Counted from the stretch's first letter, positions 44,132-53,121 are shown. The stretch is 64,000 bases of DNA from Jannaschia sp. CCS1 (GCF_000013565.1 NC_007802.1:3534001-3598000), one strand, 5' to 3'. Numbers and translations are program-made. Notes: generated by a model from the letters alone, not told the origin.

Positions 44132-44446
44132 GATTGTTTTGCGGAGCGCGGGTGGCCGTGGACGACATCATCATCATTCAGAATCGCCCTGGCCACGACG
44201 GAGCACCTGCAGCTTTCTGGCATCCAGTGTGCACCGACGGTTGCGCCAAAGGGTCGTAGCAGTGCCGAGGCCACACGCATCCCGGTCGGTCTACGCAGAC
44301 GCTACCGCCAGATCGCATGAAATCCGTTGAGAGACGCTCCGCGTCTGATCCTGAGACGTCGTCAAAAGATGTCGCCGTGGAACGGCATTGAGGCATCGCA
44401 GGCTTTGGACTTGCCCCTCCCCAAATAGGACACTAAACGGGTCAGC
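44132..44446. other. Gap between rarD and tRNA-Ser
   Basis: No coding potential that I trust is seen in these 315 bases. Open frames are short and lack ribosome sites. The tRNA-Ser promoter should lie in the last part of it. This is the last chromosomal DNA before the integrated element. Confidence 0.5.
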
Positions 44447-44536
44447 GGAGACGTGGCCGAGTGGTCGAAGGCGCTCCCCTGCTAAGGGAGTAGGCGGGAA
44501 ACTGTCTCGAGGGTTCGAATCCCTTCGTCTCCGCCA
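44447..44536 (+). tRNA. tRNA-Ser (GCU anticodon), element attachment site
   Basis: A complete class II tRNA with a 7-base acceptor stem (GGAGACG with CGTCTCC), D-loop segment GAGTGGTCGAAGGC, anticodon loop CTGCTAA giving GCU, a long variable arm (TAGGCGGGAAACTGTCTC), T-loop GTTCGAAT, discriminator G and encoded CCA at 44534-44536. It decodes AGC/AGU serine codons. Its 3' end is the core of the attachment site of the downstream element and remains intact after integration. Confidence 0.97.
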
Positions 44537-44539
44537 TTT
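44523..44539. other. attL, left 17-bp direct repeat at the tRNA 3' end
   Basis: CTTCGTCTCCGCCATTT covers the last T-stem/acceptor bases of tRNA-Ser, the CCA and three bases beyond. An identical copy stands at 59725-59741. Together they define the limits of the integrated element. Confidence 0.88.
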
Positions 44540-44624
44540 ACCCCAAGAATGCCGTTTCGTAACGCGCTGATAGTAGTGCGATTTTCGGTGTTTTCGCGCT
44601 TACGACGTCTCTCGGTCCGCTTGA

Positions 44625-44660
44625 TTTGCTGCACATTTTGCTACACAATTTGCTGCACAA
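44625..44660. repeat. Arm-type repeats at the left end of the element
   Basis: Three adjacent near-identical copies of TTTGCTGCACA (the middle copy has TACACA) occupy 44625-44660, just upstream of the integrase start. The same words occur at 59629-59652 near the right end. They fit arm-type binding sites for the integrase or an excisionase. One copy lies close to where the integrase promoter would be, so binding could also autoregulate it. Confidence 0.65.
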
Positions 44661-44678
44661 GTACGGAGATTTTCCGTC

Positions 44679-45947
44679 ATGAGCATTGCCAAACGAGGTC
44701 GCACATACCACCTCCGTCGCCGGGTTCCGCGTCGGTATCGCAGGGTTGAACCGCGTGGAACGGTCTGGATCAGCCTGCATACGGACTCGGAGACGGTTGC
44801 CCGGAGCAAGGCCGACCGGGCGTGGAGCCAGATGATTGAGGCGTGGGAGGCGCGGCTGGCCGGGAACAGCGCAGACGCGGAGGCGCGACACGAGGCGGCG
44901 CGCGATCTGGCCCGTACGCGGGGCTTTGGATACTTGGATGCAGGCGCTGTAGCAAAGCTGCCAGTCGAGGATGTCGTCGAGCGGGTTGAAGCGATCCCGG
45001 TGCCGGCAAAGCAGCCCGACCCGGTTGAAGCCGCCACACTTCTCGGCACGGTCCCTAAGCCGCGCACCACGGTCACCAAGGCGCTGGAGCTTTACTGGAC
45101 GCTGGCCCGTGAGAAGACCTTCGGCAAAAGCGAGGACCAAATGCGCCGCTGGGAAGCCCCCCGGAACAAAGCCATCAAAAATTTTGTGTCGGTCGTCGGC
45201 GACAAGGAAATCGCCAACATCACCCGCGACGACATGCTGGACTTTCGCCAGCATTGGCTTGATCGGATCGAAGCAGGTGAGGTCACGGCCAATTCCGCTA
45301 ACAAGGATCTGATCCATCTCGGCGATGTGCTGAAGACCGTGAACACGATGAAGCGGCTTGGGCTGGATCTTCCGTTGGGTGAGTTGTCGTTCAAACAGGG
45401 TGAGGCTCGGACCCGTCCACCATTCAGTAATGATTGGATCACGACGCGCCTGCTTACGCCCGGTGCGCTCGACGGGTTGAACAACGAAGCGCGGGGCCTA
45501 CTGCTTGGTATGGTGAACACAGGCTACCGCCCGTCCGAGGGCGCCGCGCTGACAGTGGACACGATCCGGCTCGATTGCGACGTGCCGCATATCTCCATCG
45601 AACCCGACGGGCGGCAACTCAAGTCGCACCATGCTCGCCGAGTCATTCCCCTAACCGGTGTCTCCCTGAAGGCATTTGAGCAATTCCCCGAGGGCTTCCC
45701 TCGCTACCGCAACCGAGCCACGCTCAGCGCGGTTGTTAACAAGTTCCTCCGCACCAACGGCCTGCTCGAGACGCCGCGCCATTCCTTTTACTCGCTGCGT
45801 CATTCTTTTGAGGACCGCATGCTCGCTGCCGGGATCGACGACCGGATAAGGCGTGATCTGTTTGGTCATCGGTTGGATCGGGAACGGTACGGCAAGGGCG
45901 CGTCGCTGGAACATGTGGCCGAGCTCGTCGCTCGCATCGCCTTCTGA
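44679..45947 (+). CDS. int: Tyrosine recombinase (phage-type integrase)
   Basis: 422 residues. The N-terminal portion (SIAKRGRTYHLRRRVPRRYRRVEPRGTVW) matches the arm-binding domain of the integrases of alphaproteobacterial islands. A core-binding region at about 120-215 (DDMLDFRQHWLDRIEAGEV) is followed by the catalytic domain: first Arg in NTGYRPSEGAAL near 282, the HxxR pair in SFYSLRHSFEDR near 373, and His plus the tyrosine nucleophile in GHRLDRERYGKG near 400. It recombines the tRNA-Ser att site. Its 3' end is overlapped by a small opposite-strand gene. A remnant of a related integrase lies beyond attR. Confidence 0.95.
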   Translation: MSIAKRGRTYHLRRRVPRRYRRVEPRGTVWISLHTDSETVARSKADRAWSQMIEAWEARLAGNSADAEARHEAARDLARTRGFGYLDAGAVAKLPVEDVVERVEAIPVPAKQPDPVEAATLLGTVPKPRTTVTKALELYWTLAREKTFGKSEDQMRRWEAPRNKAIKNFVSVVGDKEIANITRDDMLDFRQHWLDRIEAGEVTANSANKDLIHLGDVLKTVNTMKRLGLDLPLGELSFKQGEARTRPPFSNDWITTRLLTPGALDGLNNEARGLLLGMVNTGYRPSEGAALTVDTIRLDCDVPHISIEPDGRQLKSHHARRVIPLTGVSLKAFEQFPEGFPRYRNRATLSAVVNKFLRTNGLLETPRHSFYSLRHSFEDRMLAAGIDDRIRRDLFGHRLDRERYGKGASLEHVAELVARIAF

Positions 45948-46165
45948 GCGAGGAGCGCCCTCGCTCTGCGCTGCGCCTCATTGAGCCGCATCTCATCTTG
46001 GACATAGGCGGTCAGTTCCGCTTCCAAACGCTCAAAGATCGGTGCGAATGCCGGGTCTTCTGCGACCAGAGCCGCGACCTTCATCAATGCTGCCTCGATC
46101 CGAGCAGCATCGAGTGTCTCGGACGGACGGGCCTGCTTCTGAGAATGGCGAGACGACGGGCTCAT
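45866..46165 (-). CDS. Small protein of unknown function overlapping the integrase end
   Basis: 99 residues from an ATG at 46165. The sequence is helix-rich: ETLDAARIEAALMKVAALVAEDPAFAPIFERLEAELTAYVQDEMRLNEAQRRARALLAQ. Its 3' end overlaps the integrase gene by 82 bases on the opposite strand, so only the first part (about 70 residues) is free of that constraint. I do not recognise it, though small helical proteins often sit beside integrases on alphaproteobacterial islands. An accessory recombination or transfer role is possible but not shown. Confidence 0.55.
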   Translation of the reverse strand: MSPSSRHSQKQARPSETLDAARIEAALMKVAALVAEDPAFAPIFERLEAELTAYVQDEMRLNEAQRRARALLAQKAMRATSSATCSSDAPLPYRSRSNR

Positions 46166-46698
46166 GCGAGATAGCTTGGGGCAGCAAGTTTGGCTTGTGC
46201 AGAGCATCAAACCTCTGCTCGCATTACGGCTTGCGACGGCGCGCAAATCGGACGGTGTCATTTCCGGGCGTCGCGGCGTCGCGCAGCAGATTTGACCACC
46301 CACAGCCGCGACGTAACGGGGTGGAGGCCCCCCCGAATCATCCCGGTCCAGCTGGCTGCGATGACGCATTGGCGACATGACGAACTTCCCTCGATAGGCG
46401 AGATGCGAGAGCCGTTGGAGGGCAGGAAGGGGATGGCAAGATAAAGCGAGTTCCTCGCTGGCCGGGCCTGCGGCCCTAAGCTGTTGTCTGCACATTGTTT
46501 TTTGGGGGTCGATTTAGCACGGTGCTCTGTTTCCTGCCGCCAACACTTTCGCATTTCCTCTTGATTTCAATGGCTTGAACCGTGCCAGCGCGCGGCACGT
46601 TTACGCCAATCTACGCTACAGTTTCTCGTTGCAGGCCGGTTCACGAAGACCCGCAGACGGCTCTTGAACGGTCCTTTTGTGGCCCCGATGATCGTCTC
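46166..46698. other. Gap before the relaxase; possible oriT region
   Basis: No gene that I can support occupies this stretch. It lies directly upstream of the relaxase, where a transfer origin is often found, but no convincing nic-type inverted repeat was located by eye. Several short open frames in both strands look like chance. Confidence 0.3.
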
Positions 46699-48783
46699 AT
46701 GACCCGCAATGAGAACGATCTTCACATCCGCCCTGGCAAGGTCCGGGACCGCGCCCCGAGGGCTGAGCGCGTGGTGCGCCCGGCGCGGGGCTTCCTGGCC
46801 GATGTACACAGGGCGATCCGCCGGGCGGGTGGTGATCCGAACAAGTTGGCCGGGAGGGGTAAGGCGTCCGGACGGTACAACGCGCGCGGTCGCGGCGCGA
46901 AGGTCGTGGCAGAGTTGAAGGGCCGGAACCAATGGAGCCGGAGCGCCAATGGGACCCGGACCCGCGCCCGGCGGGTGACGGTGAAGGCGCGGATCGTGAA
47001 GCTGAACCCGCAGCGCGGCGCGGCGCGCGGGAGGTCCTTTGTCAGCGCAAAGGCGGTTGATGCGCATCTGCGGTATCTGCAGCGGGACGGCGTCACGTTG
47101 GACGGCGAGAAGGGTCAGGTTTACGCGAGAGACGATGACATCGCGGACGGCCGCGACTTCCTCGACCGGGGGCGCGGCGATCGCCATCAGTTCCGGTTCA
47201 TCGTTTCCGCCGAGGAAGGCGTGGAGCTTGACAACCTGCGCCAGACGACCCGCGATCTGATGGTCCAGATGGAGGTTGATCTGCAGACGACGCTCGATTG
47301 GATCGCCGTCAATCACTACAATACAGGGCATCCGCATAGCCACATTATCGTCCGCGGGGTGACCGATGACGGGAAGATCCTGAACATCGCGGGCGACTAC
47401 ATTGCGCACGGCATCCGCGAGCGCGCCAGCGAGCTCGTGACCCTGGAACTGGGCCGCCAGACCGACCTTCAAGTGACGGATCAGTTGCGTCGCGAAGTGC
47501 ACGCCGAGCGCTTCACCCGGCTCGACAAGATGCTGATGGCCGAGCAGCGGATTAACAGCGCGTTCGCCGATTTGCGACCGGACAAGGACATGCTGGAGAC
47601 GATGAAGCGCAACCGCGCGTTACTGATCGGGCGGGCGCAGTATCTCGAGAAGCTCGGGCTGGCGCTGAAGATCGATCCGGGCGTCTGGCACTTGCGCGAG
47701 AATGCGGAACCCGCTTTGCGGGCCATGGGCGAACGGGGCGATATCCTCAAATCGATATATCGCGCGCTGGAGGCGAACGATCTGGAGGTGCAACGCGGGG
47801 AGGCGCAACTCTCCATACACAGGGAAACACTGCAGAACCGGGTTGTCGGTCGCGTGCCCGCAAAGGCGCTTTCGACTGACGAGTCCCGCGACCGGATGCA
47901 GTTGGTCATCGACGGAACCGACGGCCAGGTGCATCAGATCGAACTGCGTGCTGACAGATGCGAGGACGTCGGGCGCGGCATGATCGTGTCGGCGGCACCG
48001 CCGTCGACGGAGCCCCGCGTGGCGGACCAAAACATCCTGGCGACGAGGGCGAGCGACGGGACGTATAGCCCGTCTCGGCACATTGAGATCGCTCGGGAGC
48101 GCAAGCTCAGCCCCGAACCGGAGCGCTATGTGGCATCCCATGTTAGGCGGCTCGAAGCCCTGCGGAGGTCGGGAATCGTCGAGCGATGGGACGAGAACCA
48201 TTGGTCGGTGCCGGAAGACCTACCGAAACAGGGACTGGCTTACGACCGCAAACGCCACGGTTCCGGCCCGCGCATGACCGTCCTTTCACCGATCAGTCTG
48301 GAGCGGCAGGTGACCCACGATGGCGCAACCTGGCTCGACCGGGAACTGGCGGAACAGCGGCAAGGATCGCTCCGGATGGCGGGCTTCGGCGCAGAGGCAG
48401 ACCAGGCGATGAACCGCCGCAAGCGGGTGCTGGTGGAGCGTGGTGATGCCATAGACCTCGGCAATGGTCGTATCCGCACGCCGAAGGACCTGATCCGGCG
48501 TCTGGAGGGACGCGAGGTGGAGCGAGTCGGGCGCGCGATGGCGGAAAAACAGGGTCTTCGCTGGCAACCTGTAGAGCCCGGCAGTCAGTTCGATGGTCAA
48601 CTAACCGGGAGCAGGCAACTGTCCAGCGGGCGCTTCGCCATGGTCGATGACGGCTTGGGCTTCAGTCTTGTGCCATGGAACGATGCGCTGGAGCAGCGCA
48701 TCGGGCGGCAGGTGTCCGGTGTCGGGATGCCCGGGGGCGGCATCGATTGGACGTTCGAGAGGCAGCGGGGGTTGGGCCGATAG
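46699..48783 (+). CDS. Relaxase/mobilization nuclease, VirD2-like with DUF3363
   Basis: 694 residues from the ATG at 46699 (TRNENDLHIRPGKVRDRAPR); an upstream ATG at 46582 lacks family similarity. The relaxase domain has the three-histidine metal motif in NHYNTGHPHSHIIVRG near residue 207 and an FRFIVSAEEGVELDNLR segment before it, as in DUF3363-type relaxases of alpha- and betaproteobacterial islands. The catalytic tyrosine is probably among the first 200 residues (for example in DAHLRYLQRDG). The C-terminal region ends with a region reading GIDWTFERQRGLGR, a usual tail. It nicks oriT and leads DNA transfer. No coupling protein follows it. Confidence 0.9.
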   Translation: MTRNENDLHIRPGKVRDRAPRAERVVRPARGFLADVHRAIRRAGGDPNKLAGRGKASGRYNARGRGAKVVAELKGRNQWSRSANGTRTRARRVTVKARIVKLNPQRGAARGRSFVSAKAVDAHLRYLQRDGVTLDGEKGQVYARDDDIADGRDFLDRGRGDRHQFRFIVSAEEGVELDNLRQTTRDLMVQMEVDLQTTLDWIAVNHYNTGHPHSHIIVRGVTDDGKILNIAGDYIAHGIRERASELVTLELGRQTDLQVTDQLRREVHAERFTRLDKMLMAEQRINSAFADLRPDKDMLETMKRNRALLIGRAQYLEKLGLALKIDPGVWHLRENAEPALRAMGERGDILKSIYRALEANDLEVQRGEAQLSIHRETLQNRVVGRVPAKALSTDESRDRMQLVIDGTDGQVHQIELRADRCEDVGRGMIVSAAPPSTEPRVADQNILATRASDGTYSPSRHIEIARERKLSPEPERYVASHVRRLEALRRSGIVERWDENHWSVPEDLPKQGLAYDRKRHGSGPRMTVLSPISLERQVTHDGATWLDRELAEQRQGSLRMAGFGAEADQAMNRRKRVLVERGDAIDLGNGRIRTPKDLIRRLEGREVERVGRAMAEKQGLRWQPVEPGSQFDGQLTGSRQLSSGRFAMVDDGLGFSLVPWNDALEQRIGRQVSGVGMPGGGIDWTFERQRGLGR

Positions 48784-49128
48784 GGGACGATGATGGCGGC
48801 GGGCGTCAGGCAGAGAGCGGCGGGAAGCGGTCGTTTGCTGCAACTCAAAGGAAAGGGACTAGGAGGGCGGTTCCGGCCGTTCATGTCGAACAAAAGATCA
48901 ATGTCTGCGTCCAATTCGATGGTCTAGGAGAGACTCGGAGCGATGGAACGACTGGCTCGATGCTGATCAAAATAGGTCAGGCTCCTTTCTCAAGAATCAC
49001 TAGGAGGTGGAAAGAACCTGTTACGCGCCTGTTCTCACTATCACCTGACAGCAATTGATGATCTATTGACATACATATTTTCGACGCGAAGATGAGCGAA
49101 GCGCCGGATTCAAGCACTTTGCGGGGAC
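48784..49128. other. Composition break after the relaxase
   Basis: These 345 bases shift from high GC to AT-rich at about 48,985 and contain no supported gene. A TTGACA hexamer at 49066-49071 may be part of a promoter for the kinase-like gene, but no good -10 box follows at the right distance. Confidence 0.4.
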
Positions 49129-49581
49129 ATGTTCGAAATGAGTCACGGAATTTCTGATGTCGTAGAGAGTTTTATCAAAGAAATCCGGAGCGATCATTGC
49201 ATGAATGTTGTTATTCGAGAACAACTAACAATGGGGAAATCCGGCGCTTTCGTAGCGATTGTGGATTGTTCGGGTGATCTCGATGGCATTCATATTTTGA
49301 AGGTCGATGCTCTCCCCGACGGATGGGAAAGTGAAGAAAGCCGTCACCGACGTGCGCTTCGCGTCGGAGCCTTTTCAAAGAAACTTCCTGAAATCGCCTT
49401 GAGTGTTAATTCAGAAACCCATTACTGCATGCTAATTAAGCTTGCAGGCCAATCCCGAATTGAATGGAGGCCATTGGTAGCTGACCATGGGCTATTCCGT
49501 TCTGCCTACATTGAATTTTCAAAGGCAGCCTGGACGCCAGACCTTTTTTTCTCGGAGATCAGCGCTCTGCCGTACAAGTAA
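49129..49581 (+). CDS. Kinase-fold protein, N-terminal part (gene broken by frameshift)
   Basis: 150 residues. The N-lobe cues of a protein-kinase/aminoglycoside-phosphotransferase fold are visible: the glycine-rich loop GKSGAFVAIV, and a strand ending HILKVD that would hold the ATP-contacting lysine. The protein then continues to AWTPDLFFSEISALPYK and stops. One base difference at the T7 run (49544-49550) would join it to the downstream frame, reading DLFFLGDQRSAVQVISNILGY and then the catalytic loop of the C-lobe. The 0-frame codons CTT TTT TTC form the slippery heptamer T TTT TTC, so programmed -1 frameshifting is possible; mutation or sequencing error are alternatives. AT-rich composition suggests acquisition. 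Confidence 0.65.
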   Translation: MFEMSHGISDVVESFIKEIRSDHCMNVVIREQLTMGKSGAFVAIVDCSGDLDGIHILKVDALPDGWESEESRHRRALRVGAFSKKLPEIALSVNSETHYCMLIKLAGQSRIEWRPLVADHGLFRSAYIEFSKAAWTPDLFFSEISALPYK

Positions 49582-49604
49582 TTTCCAATATACTGGGATA
49601 CAAA

Positions 49605-50162
49605 TTGATCGAAGAAGAAGGGGGGCGCATCGAAAAAAATGTTTCTGAACTCATTGGGCCTGAATTCGTACAAAAGCCCATATTCATTCTGAATGGACAG
49701 GTTTTTCCTAATCCTGTCTTGTTCTCGAATTCAAGCATCCAGACTCCGGTTCTTCGCCCTCTTCTGGGACCCGTGCATGGTGATTGCCATAGCCAAAACG
49801 TATTTGTAAAGGCCGGCAAAGATTCCTCAGTTCTTGACCTAAGTATTATTGACTTAGCAACATTCCAACCCGACTCACCGATATTTTTCGATCATGCGTA
49901 CTTAGAGCTTGCAACATTGCTCCGAAAGCTGAACCAGTTGGGGGAGCGCCGTTGGTGCAATTTGGTGGAAGGCCTATCCAAAGAGTGTTCAGAGCAAAAA
50001 GTCGAGCCTAGCGAACGCGGATGGCTCGAGGACATTTTGGCTGCTCGCAAAGATGTTTTCCGATTGGCGGATGAGCAATATCCTGACCGACAAGACGATT
50101 TGCGCCTGCAATTTCTGCTTGCTCAAGTCAGCGCTGGTTTAGCTTTCCTGCACAAAATTTGA
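49605..50162 (+). CDS. Kinase-fold protein, C-terminal part (after frameshift; ended by IS)
   Basis: 185 residues from 49605, though the true reading enters this frame earlier, at about 49551. It contains HGDCHSQNVFVK, a catalytic loop of the aminoglycoside-phosphotransferase type (HGDxHxxN), and IIDLATF, in place of the metal-binding DFG. These fit the second lobe of the kinase that begins at 49129. The stop codon TGA consists of the first bases of an IS3-family inverted repeat at 50160, so the gene end is supplied by the insertion. An open frame in the same phase continues on the other side of the IS (51399-51521). Activity is doubtful in the present state. Confidence 0.6.
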   Translation: MIEEEGGRIEKNVSELIGPEFVQKPIFILNGQVFPNPVLFSNSSIQTPVLRPLLGPVHGDCHSQNVFVKAGKDSSVLDLSIIDLATFQPDSPIFFDHAYLELATLLRKLNQLGERRWCNLVEGLSKECSEQKVEPSERGWLEDILAARKDVFRLADEQYPDRQDDLRLQFLLAQVSAGLAFLHKI

Positions 50163-50182
50163 CCTGCTCCCCTTGGAGTCCG

Positions 50183-51043
50183 CTAATTTAGGTTAGCACT
50201 GTTCAGGTTCTGGTCTTCCTTTGACCGGTTAGCATATTCGTGTGGCGTCAGGCCAGCGAGGCTGGAGTGAGGCCGGTTTTGATTGTAGTCGGCGCGCCAT
50301 GCCGCGATCATGGTCGTTCATTTTCCGCCATTGGTCCGAGGACGATGGACGACGGCATGGCGCAGAGACGGGAACAGGTGTTCGTTGAGGCATTCCTCGC
50401 GCATCCTTCCATTGAAGCTTTCGACCAGGCCGTTCTGCATGGGCTTTCCAGGCGCGATGTAGTGCCAACCGACCTTGCGGTCCTCCTGCCATTTCAGCAT
50501 CGCATTGCTGGTCAATTCGGTGCCGTTGTCGCTTACCACCATGCAGGGGTAGCCGCGCAGTTCAGCGATACGATCCAGTTCGCGGGCGACGCGTGCCCCA
50601 CCTATGGATGTGTCCACCACGGCGGCCAGACATTCCCGCCTGAAGTCGTCGATGACATTCAGCACGCGGAACCTGCGGCCATCCTCCAGCGCGTCAGACA
50701 TGAAGTCGAGCGACCATCGCTGGTTCGGCCCCTGCGGGATCGCCATGGGCGTCCTCGTGCCCACAGCACGCTTGCGCCCGCCCCGTTTATGGACGGTTAA
50801 CCCTTCTTCGCGGTAGAGCCGATACAGCTTCTTCCAGTTCACCTCCCAGCCTTCTCGCTTCAGTAGGATATGCAGACGGCGATATCCGAACCGTCGCCGC
50901 TCGGATGCCAGCTCCTTCATCCGGGCCCGCAATTCCGTGTCGGCGGGGCGGTTCGACCTTCGCCGATACACACGCGGATCGATCCCGGCCAAGGAACAGG
51001 CCCGTTTCTGATTGTAACTCTTGGTCTTCATGGCCCAGTTCAC
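50183..51043 (-). pseudogene. IS3-family transposase OrfB, interrupted
   Basis: The frame starts near 51043 with [17 protein letters not shown] and has the DDE integrase core: [17 protein letters not shown] (first Asp), [11 protein letters not shown] (second Asp) and [17 protein letters not shown] (Glu). After LFPSLRHA the usual text should continue MIAAWRADYNQNRPHSSLAGLTPHEYANRS, but here 14 extra codons including a TGA (50318-50320) come in between; the normal tail resumes in the same frame to 50183. The transposase should therefore be truncated and inactive unless the stop is read through. Confidence 0.88.
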
Positions 51044-51066
51044 AGCATTCCTCCTCGAACCGGGCC

Positions 51067-51333
51067 TCAGAAGTTTTTTCCGAGCATCTCTTTCAGCGTC
51101 GCCACATCCATCATCTGCTCGGCCAGCATCTTCTTCAGTTAGGCGTTCTCAGATTCCAGCGTCTTCAGCCGCCGAGCGCCGGACACCTCCATGCCGCCAT
51201 ACTTGGATCGCCACTTGTAGAAGGTCGCGTCACTGATCCCATGCTTGCGGCACAGATCCTTCGCACCCAGGCCAGCCTGGTGCTCTTTCAAAACGCCAAT
51301 GATCTGTTCTTCGCTGAAACGGCTTCTCTTCAT
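51067..51333 (-). pseudogene. IS3-family transposase OrfA, nonsense mutation
   Basis: Begins KRSRFSEEQIIGVLKEHQAGLGAKDLCRKHGISDATFYKWRSKYGG, the orfA helix-turn-helix. The codon after ENA is TAA (51139-51141) where relatives have AAA (lysine); beyond it the frame continues [23 protein letters not shown] to the normal stop at 51067. Near that end the run GGA AAA AAC is the slippery heptamer A AAA AAC used by IS3 elements to make the OrfAB fusion. The premature stop would prevent production of the fusion. Confidence 0.88.
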
Positions 51334-51398
51334 CGTCTGTCTCCTCAGTTGGAGAACAGGCTAACTCTAAATGCCGGACATTTCAGGGGAGCAGGTCA

Positions 51399-51521
51399 GA
51401 AGGAGCGGAGAATTGGTCAAACGGAGGCGAGGGTGAATTCTTCAAGTCACATAACACTCATCCTCTGGATTCTCTGCAGACATCGCTTCTAGTAGGGAGA
51501 TTTAAAGATCAGAAAGCTTAG
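51399..51521 (+). pseudogene. Possible 3' remnant of the kinase-like gene beyond the IS
   Basis: Immediately after the IS right end, an open frame of 40 codons (GAENWSNGGEGEFFKSHN and on to LVGRFKDQKA) runs to a TAG at 51519-51521. Its phase is that of the kinase-like frame that stops at the IS left end, as if the IS had cut one gene. There is no start codon at its head. I cannot match the segment to a family, so it may be another gene's end or chance. Confidence 0.4.
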
Positions 51522-53121
51522 AGATATCTACCAAACCTGCCTTTCGCATCATCGAAACCGGATAGGTTTCATTCATAGCGAAACGTTCTACAGTCAGACC
51601 TTGTTCGATCCTCCTCAAGCGTGCAAGGTTGCTTCTTGCGGCATCAGAGTCACCCAATTCGGCATGGAGACCGATCAGGTATCGAAGGGCTGGACGGTAA
51701 CGAGCGTTGAGGGCCCTTGCCCGCTCCGAATGGGCAACGGCTTTTTCGGGGTTGCCGGTTTCAACCGCCGTCGTGGCAAGCTGGAATTCTGTCCAGTATC
51801 GGAAGGTCGTTTCTCGTGAAAGAGAGTGCGCTGCGCTGGCTGCCTGATAAGCCATCTTGGGTTCGTTTGCGTTCAAGAGGGCGTTGGCGCGCGCGCTCCA
51901 AGCTAGGGGGTTTGAGGGATTGGCCAACACTGCCAATCTCGACAACTCCACGGCGGCCCCAAGGTCGTTGTCGAAGACAAGTCTTGCATGGGACACAGCC
52001 GCGAGGACGTTTGCGTTAGTTCCTTCTGCCGCCATGGCGCGGTAACAGAGTTCGTCGGCTAGATCTGCGAGTTCCTCCCGCCGCTCGCCGCCGGATTCAA
52101 CGTATTCAATCACGGCCAGTTGAGCCTGCCATGCCGAGTATAGGCCCCTAGGTCTGATGTTGTTGGCTTGCTGGAGCAGGTTGGCGGCTTCTCCAATGCT
52201 GCCCGGCAACATCGAAAACATCCGTCGCATTGCCATCCCGGCTAGGGAAATGGCGTCAATCTCGGATCCCGTGGACGGAGTCGCCTGTATCAGACGATCT
52301 ACCAAAGCGTCACAGCCCCGGTGGCAAAGATTTCGAAACGGCCAACCGGGATCCTCTCGGGGACCGGGGGCCTTTCCGGTTGCGCTATCGGACCAAAATT
52401 TTCCCTGACCGAGGCCCTCGAAAATTGACACGCGTATTCCGACCTGCCCCGCCGTTTCTGAATAAGCGTGCAGGTATAGGGCTACGGAGCCGCGACCATC
52501 GAGGTTTTGACCTGGCTCGACGAGGTCGACATCCAGCAATTCGCGCAGGGATCGATGTATCATTTCGGCGACCCGCGTTTCAAAGCGACCGAGCCAGCTG
52601 TCGAGTTCGTTTGCAGACTCGATGGTCAGTTGACGGGGAGACCGGACGGTTTCCTTTCTAATGAGCGGAGTGCTTGGTGATCCGTATCGGGCGGGCAGGG
52701 CCGCTTTGCCCTCTGCTGGCGGATCAGCCTCTGCTCGCTTTTGCGCCAACCAGTTTTCAAATTCCGGATCTCGAACATCAATACCTTCGAGAAACTCGCC
52801 CTCTCCTGCAGCAACAACCTCAACCTGCAGGGGATCGAGGCCGACCAATCCGCGATTGGTCACCAGAACGCCGGCTACTGGTCCGAGCGCCGTGCGTAAT
52901 TGAAAAATCAACTGTCTGAGGTTGTTGGCGCTTTGTGTATGGAGCCGGTCGCTCCACAACTTATCCTGAAGCCACGTTCGGCTTCGCGTCATGTGTTCTT
53001 CGGTTCCCAGAAGCGCAATCATGGCCTGAGCCTTCACGCTAGCCAGTTCGATGGGTGCTCCATTGGCACCAACAAGACGAAACCGTCCGTTCAAGTGGAT
53101 CTGAAGCGTAGACTCGGCCAA
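51502..53121 (-). CDS. SARP/BTAD-like transcriptional regulator with TPR-type C-terminus
   Basis: 539 residues. The first 100 or so form an OmpR-type winged helix as in SARP activators: LQIHLNGRFRLVGANGAPIELASVKAQAMIALL, then RTWLQDKLWSDRLHTQSANNLRQLIFQLRTALG. The middle (150-300) is unassigned. The C-terminal half has repeated helix pairs of tetratricopeptide type, for example NPLAWSARANALLNANEPKMAYQAASAA and NPEKAVAHSERARALNARYRPALRYLIGLHAELGDSDAARSNL. There is no membrane segment. It is divergent from the haloperoxidase-like gene across about 177 bases, so it is the likely controller of the cluster 53299-59016. Confidence 0.85.
   Translation of the reverse strand: MAESTLQIHLNGRFRLVGANGAPIELASVKAQAMIALLGTEEHMTRSRTWLQDKLWSDRLHTQSANNLRQLIFQLRTALGPVAGVLVTNRGLVGLDPLQVEVVAAGEGEFLEGIDVRDPEFENWLAQKRAEADPPAEGKAALPARYGSPSTPLIRKETVRSPRQLTIESANELDSWLGRFETRVAEMIHRSLRELLDVDLVEPGQNLDGRGSVALYLHAYSETAGQVGIRVSIFEGLGQGKFWSDSATGKAPGPREDPGWPFRNLCHRGCDALVDRLIQATPSTGSEIDAISLAGMAMRRMFSMLPGSIGEAANLLQQANNIRPRGLYSAWQAQLAVIEYVESGGERREELADLADELCYRAMAAEGTNANVLAAVSHARLVFDNDLGAAVELSRLAVLANPSNPLAWSARANALLNANEPKMAYQAASAAHSLSRETTFRYWTEFQLATTAVETGNPEKAVAHSERARALNARYRPALRYLIGLHAELGDSDAARSNLARLRRIEQGLTVERFAMNETYPVSMMRKAGLVDISKLSDL

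Larger units (their letters stand above)
50160..51398. mobile_element. IS3-family insertion sequence, decayed
   Basis: 1239 bases with imperfect terminal inverted repeats of about 38 bases beginning TGACCTGCTCCCC, typical of the IS3 family (IS407-like group). It encodes orfA and orfB on the minus strand. Both are interrupted: orfA by an AAA to TAA change, orfB by an internal TGA inside a segment absent from usual relatives. The flanks (AATT left, GAAG right) do not show a target duplication, so the insertion was followed by a rearrangement or deletion. It ends the kinase-like gene. Confidence 0.92.

Noticed and set aside
46190-46444. Plus-strand frames between the integrase and relaxase
   Set aside because: Short, without ribosome sites, with chance-like composition.
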